Of a DNA stretch of 64,000 bases, positions 10,093 to 27,878 are shown piece by piece. The translations under genes were made by a program, and so were the position numbers. Position 1 is the stretch's first letter, and the number at the start of each line of letters is the position of its first letter. The notes under the pieces were generated by a model. That model was not told where the DNA came from, did not search any database, and was given only the letters and a program-made list of their open reading frames with translations. The DNA comes from Acidimicrobiaceae bacterium. GTDB lineage: Bacteria > Actinomycetota > Acidimicrobiia > Acidimicrobiales > RAAP-2. The stretch is from NCBI GenBank assembly GCA_027315315.1, contig DAHUYG010000033.1, forward strand, positions 62,001 to 126,000. The letters are read 5' to 3'.

Positions 10093-10419
10093 TTAAGCGT
10101 TCTGGATCTTGATCTCGATGTCGACGCCGGCCGGCAGGTCGAGGCGCTGGAGCGAGTCGACCGTCTTGGGCGTGTGTTCAACGATGTCGACCAGGCGCTT
10201 GTGGACCCGCATCTCGAAGTGCTCACGGGAGTCCTTGTATTTGTGTGGCGAGCGGATGACCGTGTAGCGGTGCTTGTCGGTCGGCAGGGGCACCGGTCCC
10301 TGGACCTTGGCCTGGGTGCGGAGCACCGTCTGGACGATCTTCTCGGTCGACTGGTCCAGGACCTCGTGGTCGTAGGCCTTCAGCCGGATCCTGATCTTCT
10401 GACGGGGGCCTTCAGGCAT
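10093..10419 (-). CDS. rpsJ: 30S ribosomal protein S10
   Basis: [73 protein letters not shown]. Confidence 0.97.
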   Translation of the reverse strand: MPEGPRQKIRIRLKAYDHEVLDQSTEKIVQTVLRTQAKVQGPVPLPTDKHRYTVIRSPHKYKDSREHFEMRVHKRLVDIVEHTPKTVDSLQRLDLPAGVDIEIKIQNA

Positions 10420-10437
10420 GCTCCGCTGCTCCGATCG

Positions 10438-11625
<1,188 letters not shown>

Positions 11626-11719
11626 ATCTGGAGAACCGCTCCTGCTCTCGGACGGGCCCTCCTTGGGCCCGCCGCGACGGTCACCCGCCGCAGTTGTGTG
11701 TGTCGCCCGCTGGCGAGGC

Positions 11720-13819
<2,100 letters not shown>

Positions 13820-13842
13820 GCTTCTTGACTCCGTTAGGGGGA

Positions 13843-14313
13843 CTACCAGCGGTAGTGCGCGAAGGCCCGGTTCGACTCGGCCATCTTGTGCATGTCCTCG
13901 CGCCGCTTCACGGCACTCCCCACCCCGTTCGAGGCGTCGAGGATCTCGCCGGCAAGCCGCTCGGCCATGGTCTTCTCACGGCGCTGGCGCGAGTAGCTCA
14001 CCAGCCAGCGGATGGCGAGCGTGGTGGCCCGGCGGGGACGCACCTCGATCGGGACCTGGTAGGTCGCGCCGCCGACCCGGCGGCTCTTCACCTCGAGCTC
14101 GGGCCGGGTGTTCTCGATGGCCCGCTTGAGCGAGGCGATCGGGTCCGACCCGCTGCGCTCGGACACGAGGTCGAGCGCGCTGTAGACGATCCGCTCCGAC
14201 AGGGTCCGCTTGCCCCGCGAGAGGACCTTGTTCACCACCTGGGTGACGAGGACCGAGCGGTAGATCGGATCGGGCTGGAGCTCCCGGCGCTGGGCCGGTC
14301 CCTTGCGAGACAC
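13843..14313 (-). CDS. rpsG: 30S ribosomal protein S7
   Basis: 156 aa; [50 protein letters not shown]. Confidence 0.97.
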   Translation of the reverse strand: MSRKGPAQRRELQPDPIYRSVLVTQVVNKVLSRGKRTLSERIVYSALDLVSERSGSDPIASLKRAIENTRPELEVKSRRVGGATYQVPIEVRPRRATTLAIRWLVSYSRQRREKTMAERLAGEILDASNGVGSAVKRREDMHKMAESNRAFAHYRW

Positions 14314-14684
14314 TACGACTCCTTCTTCGCGCCGTAGCGGCTGCGGGCCTGGGCACGCTCGCGCACCCCGGCGGCGTCCAGGGCGCCCCGGATGACCTTG
14401 TAGCGCACGCCGGGCAGGTCCCGGACCCTCCCACCGCGGACGAGGACGATCGAGTGCTCCTGGAGGTTGTGCCCGACGCCCGGGATGTAGGCGGTGATCT
14501 CGACGCCGCTCGTGAGCCGGACACGGGCCGCCTTGCGCAGCGCCGAGTTCGGCTTCTTGGGGGTCATCGTGTAGACGCGCGTGCAGACCCCCCGACGCTG
14601 GGGCGCGCCCTTGAGCGCCGGGGTCTTGGTCTTGGAATCCTTGGTCTGGCGCCCGTTACGGACCAGCTGGGCGATTGTCGGCAC
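14313..14684 (-). CDS. rpsL: 30S ribosomal protein S12
   Basis: 123 aa; [57 protein letters not shown]. Confidence 0.98.
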   Translation of the reverse strand: MPTIAQLVRNGRQTKDSKTKTPALKGAPQRRGVCTRVYTMTPKKPNSALRKAARVRLTSGVEITAYIPGVGHNLQEHSIVLVRGGRVRDLPGVRYKVIRGALDAAGVRERAQARSRYGAKKES

Positions 14685-14750
14685 GCGCCTACCTCGTCGA
14701 TGGACTTCGGGGTTGCTGCGATCCGGGGCGAGTGCCCACAGAGCGCACCG

Positions 14751-14779
14751 ATGCTAGGGGCACGCCGACGAGGGAGCAA
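14751..14779 (-). promoter_or_regulatory. Candidate sigma70-type promoter for rpsL-rpsG-fusA-tuf
   Basis: Minus strand TTGCTC (14779-14774), 17-nt spacer, TAGCAT (14756-14751), ~65 nt upstream of the rpsL start. Confidence 0.5.
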
Positions 14780-15064
14780 CAGACCCTCGGCACCGTGCAG
14801 AATCAGCGACCCAAGGATACCAGCGCAGACCCCCGCTCCCGACAGCGCTCACGCGGTCCCCGCGAGACCAGTCGGCCTCGATCCGATGGCGCCCGGCGCC
14901 GGGCCGACCGCGGGGTGATCGCCCTCAGGGCTGGCCCCCTCGGCCCCGCGGGGATGACCAGGGCCGCCACCCGGGCACCGGGCTGTGGCCCGGGCGCGAG
15001 ACCGCCGCCGGACCGGACTCCCGGCCGCGGCGGCGGACCCGTGCTGCGGTTCGCTTCGGGTGCC

Positions 15065-19086
<4,022 letters not shown>

Positions 19087-19090
<4 letters not shown>

Positions 19091-22000
19091 GAGAAGCTCC
19101 TCTCGGCGGCTCGCCGCTCGTCTTCCTCGTCCGACCCACGTTCGGGCCGGCTGATGTCGATGCCGAGTTCCTCGGCGGTACGGAACACGTCCTCGTCGAG
19201 TTCGTGCATCTCGATCTCCTCACCGGTGACCGACAGCACGTCCACGTCCAGGCACAGGGACTGCATCTCCTTGATGAGCACCTTGAAGCTCTCCGGGATC
19301 CCGGGCTCGGGGATGTTCTCCCCCTTCACGATGGCCTCGTAGACCTTGACCCGGCCGAGCACGTCGTCGGACTTGATCGTGAGCAGTTCCTGCAGCGCGT
19401 ACGCGGCACCGAAGGCCTCGAGCGCCCAGACCTCCATCTCACCGAAGCGCTGGCCACCGAACTGCGCCTTCCCGCCGAGGGGCTGCTGGGTGATCATCGA
19501 GTACGGGCCGGTCGAGCGGGCGTGGATCTTGTCGTCCACCAGGTGGGCGAGCTTCAAGATGTACACGTAGCCGACCGAGACGGGGTTGTCGTAGGCCTCG
19601 CCGGTCCGGCCGTTGTACAAGACGGCCTTCCCGTCGGTCCCGATCTGGACCCCGCCCTTGGCCGAGTCCGGGCGCAGCTGCTCGAAGATCCCCTTGATCG
19701 TCGGGTGGCGACCTGCGTCCTCCTCCTCGTCCCAGTGGGCACCGTCGAAGACCGGGGTGGCGATCCAGTTGGCGGGCATCGTCCGGGGCCGAGTCTTGCG
19801 GGACACGCCCTCGTCCCGGTCGCTCGTGCCGGCGTCGGGCTCGGGCGTCACCTCCTGCCAACCGAAGCGGGCCGCGTAGCCGAGGTGGGACTCGAGGACC
19901 TGGCCGACGTTCATCCGGCTCGGGACACCGAGGGGGTTCAAGATGATGTCGACCGGGGTGCCGTCCGCCAGGAACGGCATGTCCTCGATCGGGAGGATCT
20001 TGGAGATGACGCCCTTGTTGCCGTGGCGCCCCGCGAGCTTGTCGCCCTCGGAGATCTTGCGCTTCTGCGCCACATAGACGCGCACCAGCTCGTTCACCCC
20101 GGGCGGCAGCTCGTGGGAGCTGTCGCGGGAGAACACCCTCACGTCGATGACCTTGCCCTCCTCCCCGTGGGGGACCTTCAGGCTCGTGTCACGGACCTCT
20201 CGGGCCTTCTCCCCGAAGATCGAGCGCAGGAGCCGCTCCTCGGGGGTCTGCTCGGTCTCGCCCTTGGGCGTGACCTTGCCGACGAGGACGTCGCCGGGGC
20301 CAACCTCGGCGCCGATGCGGATGATCCCGCGCTCGTCGAGGTCGGCCAGGATCTCCTCGGAGAGGTTCGGGATGTCCCGGGTGATCTCCTCGGCCCCGAG
20401 CTTGGTGTCGCGGGCGTCCACCTCGTGCTCCTCGATGTGGATCGAGGTCAACACGTCGTCGCGCACGAGACGCTCCGAGAGGATGATGGCGTCCTCGTAG
20501 TTGTAGCCCTCCCAGGGCATGAAGGCGACCAGCAGGTTCTTGCCGAGCGCCAGCTCCCCGTTGTGGGTCGAGGGGCCGTCGGCCAGGAGGTCGCCGTCGA
20601 CCACCGACTGGCCCTCGGCGACGAGCGGCTTCTGGTTGATGCTGGTGTTCTGGTTGGAGCGGCGGAACTTGGCCAGCCGGTAGATCTTCTTGCCGAGCGT
20701 GCGGCCGACCCGGTCCTTTTGGCCCGAGCGGTACTCGACGACGATCTGGTCCCCCGAGACCTCGGTGACGGTCCCCTCGCCCTCGGCCACGATGACGTCG
20801 CCGGCGTCGCGGGCGGCCCTGGCCTCGACCCCGGTCCCGATGTACGGGGCCTCGGGGACGACGAGCGGGACCGCCTGCTTCTGCATGTTGGCGCCCATGA
20901 GCGCCCGGTTGGCGTCGTCGTGCTCGACGAAGGGGATGAGCGCCGTCGACACCGAGACGATCTGCTTCGGCGAGACGTCCATGAGGTCCACCTCGGAGGG
21001 CGGGACGAAGTCGATCTCGCTCGTGGTGCCGTAGGTCGTCGTCGCCACGCCCACCCGCACGCCGGTGCCCTGGGGTCCACGCCGCACGAGGACACGGTCC
21101 TCGGTGAAGTTCCCTCGCTCGTCGACCGGCGCGTTGGCCTGGGCGATGACGTGCTCCTCCTCCTCGTCGGCTGCGAGGTAGACGATCTCGTCGGTCACCC
21201 GGCCCTCGGTCACCTTGCGGTAGGGGGTTTCGATGAAGCCGTACTCGTTCACCCGGGCGTAGGTGGCCAGGGCCCCGATCAGGCCGATGTTCGGCCCCTC
21301 GGGCGTCTCGATCGGGCACATCCGGCCGTAGTGCGAGCTGTGCACGTCCCGGACCTCGAATCCGGCCCGCTCCCGGGAGAGCCCGCCCGGCCCGAGCGCC
21401 GAGAGCCGGCGCTTGTGGGCGAGCCCCGACAGCGGGTTGTTCTGGTCCATGAACTGGCTGAGCTGGCTGGTGCCGAAGAACTCCTTGACCGCGGCCACCA
21501 CCGGGCGGATGTTGATCAGGGTCTGGGGCGTGATGGCCTCGACGTCCTGGGTGGTCATGCGCTCGCGCACGACACGCTCCATCCGGGACAGCCCGACGCG
21601 AACCTGGTTCTGGATCAGCTCGCCGACCGACCGGACGCGCCGGTTGGCGAAGTGGTCCTGGTCGTCGATGCGGTAGGTGGAGTCGCCGTCGGCCATGTGG
21701 AGGGCCAGGTGCAACATGTAGGTGGCCGACGCCAGGATCTCCGACGGGCTGAGCACGCTCTGGTCCGGGGCCGGGCGCTCGAGCTCGATCCCGAAGAGCT
21801 CCGAGATTCGCTCGATCTCGGGGCCGAGCTTGCGCTTCAGCTTGTACCGGCCGACCCGGGTGAGGTCGTAACGCTTCGGGTTGAAGAAGGCGTTCTCGAA
21901 GTACTGCCGAGCTGCCTCGATCGAGAGCGGCTCGCCCGGGCGCGCCCGCTTGTAGATCTCGAGGAGGGCCTCCTCGCGGGTCGGGGCGAGGGTGCGCTCC

Positions 22001-22677
22001 TTGTCCCACTGGCCCTCCAGGAAGTCGAAGTGCCGGACGAAGCGCTCCAGGAACTCCTCGTCGCCGTAGCCGAGGGCGCGCAGCAGCACGAAGAGGGACA
22101 GCCGCCGCTTGCGGGCCACGCGGGCCCCGGCCGTCACGTCACGCGACGGCTTGGCCTCGATGTCGAGCTCGATCCACTCCCCGCGATACGGGTGGATGGT
22201 GCCGGTGAAGATGGTCTTGGCGTCCCGGCCGGGCTGGAAGATGACCCCGGGAGACCGGACCAGCTGGCTCACGACCACCCGCTCGGTGCCGTTGACGATG
22301 AAGGTGCCACGCTCGGTCATCATCGGGAAGTCCCCCATGAAGACCGTCTGCTCCTTGATCTCACCGGTCGTGGCGTTCAAGAACCGCGCCCGGACGAACA
22401 CCGGGGCGGCATAGGTCATGTCCTTCTCCTTGCACTCCTCCACCGAGAACTTGGGCGGCGGGCGCAGGTCGGGGTCTGACGGGTCGAACTCGAGCTCGAG
22501 GCTCAGCTGACCGGTGAAGTCCTCGATGGGGCTGATATCGCCGAAGGCCTCGGCGAGGCCCTTGTCCAAGAACCACTGGAACGAGTCGCGCTGGACCGCG
22601 ATCAGGTCCGGGAGGGGCAGGGTCTCGTCGATGTTGGCAAAGGAAACGCGTTCGGGACTGCGGGACCGTGCGGGCAA
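19087..22677 (-). CDS. rpoB: DNA-directed RNA polymerase subunit beta
   Basis: 1196 aa; contains [38 protein letters not shown]; start codon (TTG) uncertain. Confidence 0.98.
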
Positions 22678-22853
22678 CGGCCTACTCCTCCCAGCTGGGC
22701 TGCTGACGGGTGCAACGGGGAAACAGGGCGTCTCCGGGGCGCGACTCCGGAGCGAAAAGGATGGACGCGAGGTGGATCAGGGCCGGCGCCGGGGCGCGCG
22801 CGGTCGCACAAGGATTTCAGGTACGGACCAGAGGCTGCCCACGGCAACCCTGT

Positions 22854-22882
22854 AGCCTAACCGCGGGCGGGCGAGGTTACAA
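22854..22882 (-). promoter_or_regulatory. Candidate rpoB-proximal promoter
   Basis: Minus strand TTGTAA (22882-22877), 17-nt spacer, TAGGCT (22859-22854). Confidence 0.5.
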
Positions 22883-22938
22883 CCCCTGGGTCGCGCGAAC
22901 CCGCGACCCAAAGCGCCCCAGCCTGCGGGCTGCGAAAA

Positions 22939-22967
22939 AGGCTAGGGAACGCGACCCCTGTCGTCAA
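22939..22967 (-). promoter_or_regulatory. Candidate rpoB-distal promoter
   Basis: Minus strand TTGACG (22967-22962), 17-nt spacer, TAGCCT (22944-22939), between rplL and rpoB. Confidence 0.6.
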
Positions 22968-22992
22968 GGGTTGCGCGCTCCCCAGCCCCTCC

Positions 22993-23385
22993 CTACTTGA
23001 GCTCGACGGTGCCCCCGGCACCCTCGAGCGCCGCCTTGGCCTTCTCGGCCTCGTCCTTGCTCACGTGCTCGAGGACGGGCTTGGGCGCGCCGTCGACCAG
23101 GTCCTTGGCCTCCTTCAGGCCGAGGCTGGTCAGCGAGCGCACCTCCTTGATGACCTGGATCTTCTTGTCACCGGCGGCCGTGAGGATGACGTCGAACTCG
23201 GTCTGCTCCTCTTCGCCGGCGTCGGCGCCGGCACCGCCGGGTGCCGGACCGGCCGCCACGGCGACGGGCGCCGCTGCGGTCACACCGAAGCGCTCCTCGA
23301 ACTCCTTCAGCAGCTCGCTCAGCTCCAATACCGAGAGCGATGCGATGCCGTCCAGGATCTGGTCCTTGGTGATGGTCCCAGCCAT
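22993..23385 (-). CDS. rplL: 50S ribosomal protein L7/L12
   Basis: 130 aa; [35 protein letters not shown]...[30 protein letters not shown]. Confidence 0.98.
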   Translation of the reverse strand: MAGTITKDQILDGIASLSVLELSELLKEFEERFGVTAAAPVAVAAGPAPGGAGADAGEEEQTEFDVILTAAGDKKIQVIKEVRSLTSLGLKEAKDLVDGAPKPVLEHVSKDEAEKAKAALEGAGGTVELK

Positions 23386-23439
23386 GGGATTCCTTTCTCT
23401 ACTCGATTCTTCGTGTGCGATCGTTTCGGCCGAGCGCGC

Positions 23440-24093
23440 CTAGGTCTGCTCGGCCGGCTCCTCGGCGGCCTCCCCGGCCTGGGCCTCGACCTCGCTCGGC
23501 GGAGCCTCCTCCTCGGGCCCGGCAGCGTCGCTCTCGGCCGGCTCCTCGGCGGCCTCCGCCCCAGCGGGCTCTGCCGCCTGGCGCTGTTCGAGCAGCGCCG
23601 AGATGCCGTAGGCGAGGTTGCGGGGCAGGGCCTGGATGAGGCCGGCCAGCTGCTGGAGCGGCGCCGCGAGGCCCCCGGCGAACCGGGCGAGGAGGACGTC
23701 GCGCGACGGCAGGTCCGCAAGGAGCCCCAGGTCCTGGCTGCTGAGGGAGCCGCCAGCGACCAGGCCACCCTTCACGACAAGGGCGGGATGGGCCCGGGCG
23801 AAGTCTCGGAGTGCCTTCGCCGCCGCCGAGATCTCGCCATCCACGAAGGCGATGGCGGTCGGGCCGGTCAGCAGCTCGGCGAGTCCCTCGTGCTCGCTGC
23901 CGGCTATGGCCAGGCGAACGAGCGTGTTCTTGTAGATCTTGAAGTCCCCGACCGCCGAGAGGCTCTTGCGCAGCTCGGCCAGCTGGGCGACCGTGAGGCC
24001 CCGGTACTCGGTGACGACGGAGGCGTGGGCCGACGCGAGCCGCTCGCGGACCTCCTCCACCACGGCGACCTTCTCGGGTCGGGGGTTCTCCAT
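23440..24093 (-). CDS. rplJ: 50S ribosomal protein L10 with acidic C-terminal tail
   Basis: MENPRPEKVAVVEEVRERLASAHASVVTEYRGLTVAQLAELRKSLSAVGDFKIYKNTLVRLA; 217 aa; start at 24093. Confidence 0.95.
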   Translation of the reverse strand: MENPRPEKVAVVEEVRERLASAHASVVTEYRGLTVAQLAELRKSLSAVGDFKIYKNTLVRLAIAGSEHEGLAELLTGPTAIAFVDGEISAAAKALRDFARAHPALVVKGGLVAGGSLSSQDLGLLADLPSRDVLLARFAGGLAAPLQQLAGLIQALPRNLAYGISALLEQRQAAEPAGAEAAEEPAESDAAGPEEEAPPSEVEAQAGEAAEEPAEQT

Positions 24094-24129
24094 CGTCCTC
24101 TCCTGTCCTGGCAGACCCGGCAAGCGACG

Positions 24130-24280
24130 ACGGTCCCGGGGCCGGCGGAGCCGGCTCCGGTTCGGTTCGCCTCTTCGGGCGGGCTCCGGGGAGCCCCTTC
24201 GGCACCGAGGTGCACCGGAGGTCTGCGGCGTTCAGTTTGTGGCCCGTCGGGCGGACGGACCGTTGCACTCTAGCGGCCGG
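24130..24280 (-). ncRNA. Candidate ribosomal protein L10 leader
   Basis: rplJ 5-prime region on minus strand contains AACTGAACGCCGCAGACCTCCGGTGCACCTCGGTGCCGAAGGGG, resembling the conserved L10-leader segment; located between rplA and rplJ. Boundaries approximate. Confidence 0.55.
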
Positions 24281-24303
24281 CCGAAGCGCCGGCTCATGGG
24301 GGC

Positions 24304-25032
24304 CTAGGAGACCGAGGCCAGCTCCTCTTCTTCGACCTCTCTCGCCTTCGCCGGGTCGATGTGCACGCCCGGGCCCATCGTGGATGACAGCGTCACCGAC
24401 CTCAGGTACCGGCCCTTGGCCGCTGCCGGCTTCACCCGCACCAGCTCGTCTATCACCGCGTGGATGTTGGCCATCAGCTGTTGCTTGGTGAAAGACGCCT
24501 TGCCCACCGGGACATGGACGTTGCCCACCTTGTCGGTGCGGTACTCGACCCGTCCGCTCTTGAACTCGCTCACGCCCCGGCCGACGTCCATGGTGACGGT
24601 CCCCGTCTTCGGGTTCGGCATGAGGCCCCGCGGGCCCAGGATCCTCCCGAGCGTCCCGACCTGACCCATCAGATCCGGCGTGGCGATCGCGACGTCGAAG
24701 TCCAAGTACCCCTCGTTCGCCACCCGGGCGACGAGGTCGTCGGCACCGACCACGTCGGCGCCCGCACTGCGGGCCTCGGCCGCCTTCTCGCCGGCGGCGA
24801 AGACCGCCACCCGCACATCGCGCCCGCTGCCCGAGGGAAGCGAGAGGGTGCCGCGGACGATCTGGTCGGCCTTGCGCGGGTCGACACCGAGGCGCAGGGC
24901 CAACTCGATCGTCTCGTCGAACTTGGCCGTGGCGAGGTCCTTCACGAGGTCGACCGCTTCCGAGACGCTGTGCTGCTCCTCGCGGTCGACCCTGCTCAGG
25001 GCCTCCTTGTACTTCTTGCCGTGCTGGGTCAT
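24304..25032 (-). CDS. rplA: 50S ribosomal protein L1
   Basis: [78 protein letters not shown]. Confidence 0.97.
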   Translation of the reverse strand: MTQHGKKYKEALSRVDREEQHSVSEAVDLVKDLATAKFDETIELALRLGVDPRKADQIVRGTLSLPSGSGRDVRVAVFAAGEKAAEARSAGADVVGADDLVARVANEGYLDFDVAIATPDLMGQVGTLGRILGPRGLMPNPKTGTVTMDVGRGVSEFKSGRVEYRTDKVGNVHVPVGKASFTKQQLMANIHAVIDELVRVKPAAAKGRYLRSVTLSSTMGPGVHIDPAKAREVEEEELASVS

Positions 25033-25057
25033 GGCTTGGTCCTCGATGTTCGTGGGC

Positions 25058-25489
25058 TCAGCCCGAGATGGTGATGCCCATGGAGCGGGCGGTCCCCGCA
25101 ACCTGGAGCTTCGCCTGCTCGAGGTCATCGGTGTTGAGATCCGGCATCTTGATCCGGGCGATGTCGGCGACCTGGTCGTCGGTCACCGACCCGACCGACT
25201 CGCGGCCCGAGGTCGCCGAACCCTTGGGGACGCCGGCCGCCTGGCGGAGCAGCACCGGGGTGGGCGGCGTTTTCAGCTCGAAGCTGAAGCTGCGGTCCTC
25301 ATAGATGGTGATGTCCACCGGCACGACCGTGCCCCGCTGGTTCTCGGTCGCCGCGGTGTACTGCTTGCAAAACTCCATCGTCTGGACGCCATGGGGCCCG
25401 AGCGCGGTGCCGACCGGCGGGGCCGGGGTGGCCGAGCCGGCCTCCAACTGGATCTTGACCTTGGCGAGGACTCGCTTCCGGGGGGGCAT
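25058..25489 (-). CDS. rplK: 50S ribosomal protein L11
   Basis: 143 aa; [61 protein letters not shown]. Confidence 0.97.
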   Translation of the reverse strand: MPPRKRVLAKVKIQLEAGSATPAPPVGTALGPHGVQTMEFCKQYTAATENQRGTVVPVDITIYEDRSFSFELKTPPTPVLLRQAAGVPKGSATSGRESVGSVTDDQVADIARIKMPDLNTDDLEQAKLQVAGTARSMGITISG

Positions 25490-25510
25490 GGGGTTCCTCC
25501 GTTCCCTGTC

Positions 25511-26296
25511 CTAGAGCTTCGCGACCTGGCTGAACTCGAGCTCGACCGGCGTCTCGCGCCCGAAGATGTTCACCAGCACCTTGAGCTTCAACTGGTCCTC
25601 GTTGATCTCGGCGATCTGGCCCGAGAAGTCGGCGAAGGGGCCCTCCTTCACCCGGACCGTCTCGTTGACCTCGTACTCGAGGCGCGGCCGGGTCCGCTTG
25701 GGGGCGGCGCCCTCGGCGCCCTCGACCTTCTCCTGCAAGATACCTTCCACCTCGCGCCGGGAGAGCGGGGTGGGCTTCGTGCCGGGTCCGACGAACCCGG
25801 TGACCCCGGGGGTGTTGCGGATGGCGCCCCAGACGTCGTCGTCAAGGTCGCAGCGCACGAGAAGATACCCGGGGAACACCTTCTTTTGGACCGTGACCTT
25901 CTTGCCGGCCTTGAACTCGACCACGTCCTCCATGGGGATCACGATCTCGAAGACCCGGTCCTCCATGTTGCGGGAGGCCATGACGTTGAAGAGGTTGGAA
26001 CGAACCTTGTTCTCGTAGCCCGAGTAGGTGTGCACGACGTACCAGCGGCCCGGACGGTCGAAGGGGCTGGGCGGGGGTTCCGCCTCCTCGTCCTCGTCCT
26101 CGAACTCGTCGAACTCGTCGTCGGGGGTGGCCGTGGCGTCGAGGACGATGTCCGGCTCGCTGCCGTCGAGGGCCGCCGCGTCCTCAGTCTCGGCGGCGCC
26201 GCCCCCGAGCGTCACCTCGCCTTTGGTCTCGCCTTGGCCGCCCGGTCCCCCGTCCACGCTCGGCTGTTCGGTCTCGTCGTCCGCGTCGAAGGTCAT
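25511..26296 (-). CDS. nusG: Transcription termination/antitermination protein NusG
   Basis: Acidic N-terminal region then [41 protein letters not shown]...; start at 26296. Confidence 0.95.
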   Translation of the reverse strand: MTFDADDETEQPSVDGGPGGQGETKGEVTLGGGAAETEDAAALDGSEPDIVLDATATPDDEFDEFEDEDEEAEPPPSPFDRPGRWYVVHTYSGYENKVRSNLFNVMASRNMEDRVFEIVIPMEDVVEFKAGKKVTVQKKVFPGYLLVRCDLDDDVWGAIRNTPGVTGFVGPGTKPTPLSRREVEGILQEKVEGAEGAAPKRTRPRLEYEVNETVRVKEGPFADFSGQIAEINEDQLKLKVLVNIFGRETPVELEFSQVAKL

Positions 26297-26589
26297 TTGT
26301 GGAACATGAACAGCACGGCCTTCCCGAAGCCGAGGTTCAAGACGAAGATGAGCGAGACCATGAGGACCAGCGTCGTGAGCACGACGGCGGTGTAGTTCAC
26401 CATCTCGGAGCGGTTCGGCCAGGCGACCTGCCGGAGCTCGTCGCGGATCTCCCGGACGAACTGGCTGGGCGAGGTGCGCTGCCGGCGGCGGGTGGCCACC
26501 GGGGCCTGGCTGCGGGCGCGGGTCGACGGCGAGCCGTCGGCCTCCATCTGGCCCTGACGCCGCATCAATCGCTTGGTCTCGCGGTTCAT
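26293..26589 (-). CDS. secE: Preprotein translocase subunit SecE
   Basis: 98 aa; [56 protein letters not shown], upstream of nusG. Confidence 0.93.
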   Translation of the reverse strand: MNRETKRLMRRQGQMEADGSPSTRARSQAPVATRRRQRTSPSQFVREIRDELRQVAWPNRSEMVNYTAVVLTTLVLMVSLIFVLNLGFGKAVLFMFHK

Positions 26590-26632
26590 TGGAATGCTCC
26601 GGTGTGTCGAGCTGGCGCTCGGATCGGAAGAG

Positions 26633-26705
26633 CAGGGCAGGAGGGACTCGAACCCCCAACCGCCGGTTTTGGAGACCGGTGCTCTACCAATTGAGCTACT
26701 GCCCT
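26633..26705 (-). tRNA. tRNA-Trp (anticodon CCA)
   Basis: Minus: AGGGCAGTAGCTCAATTGGTAGAGCACCGGTCTCCAAAACCGGCGGTTGGGGGTTCGAGTCCCTCCTGCCCT; loop CTCCAAA. Confidence 0.95.
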
Positions 26706-26805
26706 CGGCGGACCGCCCTCAGCGTGTTCGGGCGGTGGCCCGAGCCATCTGACCTGGGCAGCAACCGGCAAGGTTACCACCCGCCCGGACCTGGTCGCCC
26801 GGCGC

Positions 26806-26970
26806 CTACCTCGTCTCCTTGTGGAGCGTGTGGTGGCGGTCCCAGCGGCAGTACTTCTGCATCTCGATGCGCTCGCGGTCGTTGTTCTTGTTTTTGACCG
26901 TGATGTAGTTCCGCCGCTTGCAGACCTCGCAGGCGAGGGTCACCTGGACCCGCTTCTCGTTCTTCGGCAC
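26806..26970 (-). CDS. rpmG: 50S ribosomal protein L33
   Basis: Not in the ORF track (54 aa, GTG start at 26970): [53 protein letters not shown]. Confidence 0.92.
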   Translation of the reverse strand: MPKNEKRVQVTLACEVCKRRNYITVKNKNNDRERIEMQKYCRWDRHHTLHKETR

Positions 26971-26998
26971 CCCGTGCACTCCTCTCTGTTCCCGGTGG

Positions 26999-27072
26999 TA
27001 GCGGCGGCGGGACTCGAACCCGCGACCCCACGATTATGAGCCGTGTGCTCTGACCAACTGAGCTACGCCGCC
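26999..27072 (-). tRNA. tRNA-Met (anticodon CAT)
   Basis: Minus: GGCGGCGTAGCTCAGTTGGTCAGAGCACACGGCTCATAATCGTGGGGTCGCGGGTTCGAGTCCCGCCGCCGCTA followed by encoded CCA. Confidence 0.95.
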
Positions 27073-27076
27073 GGGG

Positions 27077-27149
27077 AGCCCCCTGTCGGAATCGAACCGA
27101 CGACACCAGCCTTACCATGGCTGTGCTCTGCCGACTGAGCTAAGGGGGC
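27077..27149 (-). tRNA. tRNA-Thr (anticodon GGT)
   Basis: Minus: GCCCCCTTAGCTCAGTCGGCAGAGCACAGCCATGGTAAGGCTGGTGTCGTCGGTTCGATTCCGACAGGGGGCT. Confidence 0.95.
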
Positions 27150-27280
27150 GCGCCAGTCTCCGCGCCCGCCCCGACACTCTAGGTCAACGGGGGCGCTCGG
27201 CCCCACGGCGGGAGCCCCCGCGACCGCCGGGGAACCCGCCGAGTCCATGGCGGTCAGCGGCCGCTCGATACTCTCGGCTG

Positions 27281-27805
27281 ATGCGGATCCGGCCCGCCGA
27301 GCCCGACGACCTGGAGGCCATCTGCGCCATCTACAACACCGAGGTGGTCGAGTCCCTCGTCACCTTCGACATCGTCCCCTGGGAGGTCGCCGACCAGGTG
27401 CGGTGGCTCGAACGGCACCAGGGCGCCCACCCGGCGGTGGTGGCGGTCGACGAGCCCGGGAGCGGTGACGGCACGCTCAGCGGCGCCCGGGCCGAACCCG
27501 TGCTCGGCTTCGGGACGCTCTCGGCGTTCAAGGAGAAGCCGGCCTACGCCACGACGGTCGAGAACTCGGTGTACGTGGCCCGCAACGCCCGCCGGCGGGG
27601 CGTCGGGCGGGCGATCCTCCTTGAGCTGATCCGTCTCGCCGGTGAGCACGGCTTCCACGCCATCATCGCGAGGACGGAGGGTTCGAACACGGCCTCGATC
27701 GAGATGCACCGGGCCTGCGGCTACGAGACGGTGGGGGTCGAGCGCGAGGTCGGACGCAAGCACGGGCGCTGGCTCGACGTCATCGAGCTCCAGCGGATGC
27801 TCTGA
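27281..27805 (+). CDS. GNAT family N-acetyltransferase (phosphinothricin acetyltransferase-like)
   Basis: MRIRPAEPDDLEAICAIYNTEVVESLVTFDIVPWEVADQVRWLERHQGAHP...ARRRGVGRAILLELI...GYETVGVEREVGRKHGRWLDVIELQRML. Confidence 0.88.
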   Translation: MRIRPAEPDDLEAICAIYNTEVVESLVTFDIVPWEVADQVRWLERHQGAHPAVVAVDEPGSGDGTLSGARAEPVLGFGTLSAFKEKPAYATTVENSVYVARNARRRGVGRAILLELIRLAGEHGFHAIIARTEGSNTASIEMHRACGYETVGVEREVGRKHGRWLDVIELQRML

Positions 27806-27878
27806 GCGGCGGCCCTCGCCGGCTCGGGGTCCCAACACCGAGCGCGGGTCGAGCGCGAGGGGGAGGTGGCTCGAGGCC

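Noticed and set aside
25995-26296. Acidic N-terminal extension of NusG as a novelty
   Set aside because: Acidic N-terminal extensions are common in actinobacterial NusG, so not reported as unusual.
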